Positions 63,921 through 64,000 of a stretch of DNA of 64,000 bases are shown piece after piece. This DNA is from Comamonadaceae bacterium. Its GTDB lineage: Bacteria > Pseudomonadota > Gammaproteobacteria > Burkholderiales > Burkholderiaceae_C. Both the position numbers and the translations under genes were made by a program. The stretch lies in contig JAAFJC010000005.1 in the NCBI GenBank assembly GCA_013297925.1, positions 36,210 to 100,209 on the forward strand, written 5' to 3'. A model generated the notes under the pieces. It ran no database searches and was not told the origin of the DNA. It saw only the letters and a program-made list of their open reading frames with translations. Within the stretch, counting starts at the first letter, position 1. Each line of letters opens with the position of its first letter.

Positions 63921-64000
63921 GATGGGCTCCTAGAATTTGAATTTCGCTGACATCTTCATCAGCAAAGGGAAAGGTATTCGGGCTTGCTGCCTAAGGTATG
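63921..64000. other. Right edge, no gene assigned
   Basis: These 80 bases lie upstream of rpmF. In relatives the DUF177 (YceD) gene ends here, but no frame on the minus strand gives a recognisable YceD C-terminus in this short stretch, so nothing is called. Confidence 0.4.

Noticed and set aside
63921-64000. C-terminus of YceD (DUF177) upstream of rpmF
   Set aside because: Expected from gene order, but no frame in the 80 bases gives a recognisable end.

Overview
The window reads as a chromosomal segment of a betaproteobacterium of the Burkholderiales, most likely family Comamonadaceae. The basis is gene content and order: sdhB-sdhE-gltA, the rpmF-plsX-fabH-fabD-fabG-acpP-fabF-rpoE-rseA-rseB-degP block, the ttcA and folB neighbourhoods, and Bug/TctC and NitT/TauT-type binding proteins. 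The family assignment is inference from the sequence; no database was searched.

Layout. 1-4122: end of the succinate dehydrogenase operon, citrate synthase, a GNAT protein and a CorC-type protein. 4214-4605: tRNA-Ala, tRNA-Glu and tRNA-Asp with a terminator. 4620-9137 (minus): a D-threonine-aldolase-like enzyme, histidine phosphatase, HDAC-like deacetylase, DUF4136 lipoprotein and ttcA. 9161-12945: two tandem paralogous membrane sensors with degenerate GGDEF domains. 12958-16483: folB, a pteridine-reductase-like SDR, MidA-like methyltransferase, cupin, DUF2905 protein and dcd. 16496-18973: AT-rich insert with an OLD-type nuclease and a toxin-antitoxin pair. 18978-25582: ornithine-cyclodeaminase-like enzyme, SDR, phosphomannomutase, waaA and an acyl-CoA synthetase. 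25669-35318: purine/ureide catabolism island (guanine-deaminase-like enzyme, NitT/TauT ABC transporter, M20 hydrolase, UraD-allantoate amidohydrolase fusion, PuuE allantoinase, GntR regulator, divergent HIU hydrolase, Bug binding protein) with two TTGTATACAA-like sites that may serve the GntR protein. 35336-39873: hybrid histidine kinase plus a response regulator with a class III cyclase domain. 39893-44518: esterase, tRNA-Met and phenylacetate genes (paaF-like, paaG, paaI, paaK). 44538-48193: accessory island bounded by two inverted hairpin elements, carrying a TumE/TumA-like pair and a HigB-like / HigA-ImmA / Beta-protein trio. 48223-53876: degP, rseB, rseA, rpoE, a YgfX-like protein and fabF; 53973-63920: acpP, fabG, fabD, GNAT, fabH, plsX, rpmF, interrupted by a 1447-residue DUF11 surface protein.

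The most unusual signal is a dispersed repeat of about 45 bp core and 70-75 bp full length (family A), with at least 15 clear copies and one degenerate copy. It ends in GCCGGC and is mostly open in a forward and a reverse frame. Ten copies lie in frame inside coding sequences. They form the signal peptides of RseB, the DUF4136 lipoprotein and a Bug binding protein, a membrane segment of the YgfX-like protein, and internal inserts in FabH, WaaA and the allantoate amidohydrolase (two copies). Unrelated proteins therefore share a recognisable peptide of about 22 residues. The closest known parallel is the Rickettsia palindromic elements. A second family (B) of long palindromes occurs three times between genes, and a third (C) is the pair of hairpins around the accessory island, whose arms change while staying complementary.
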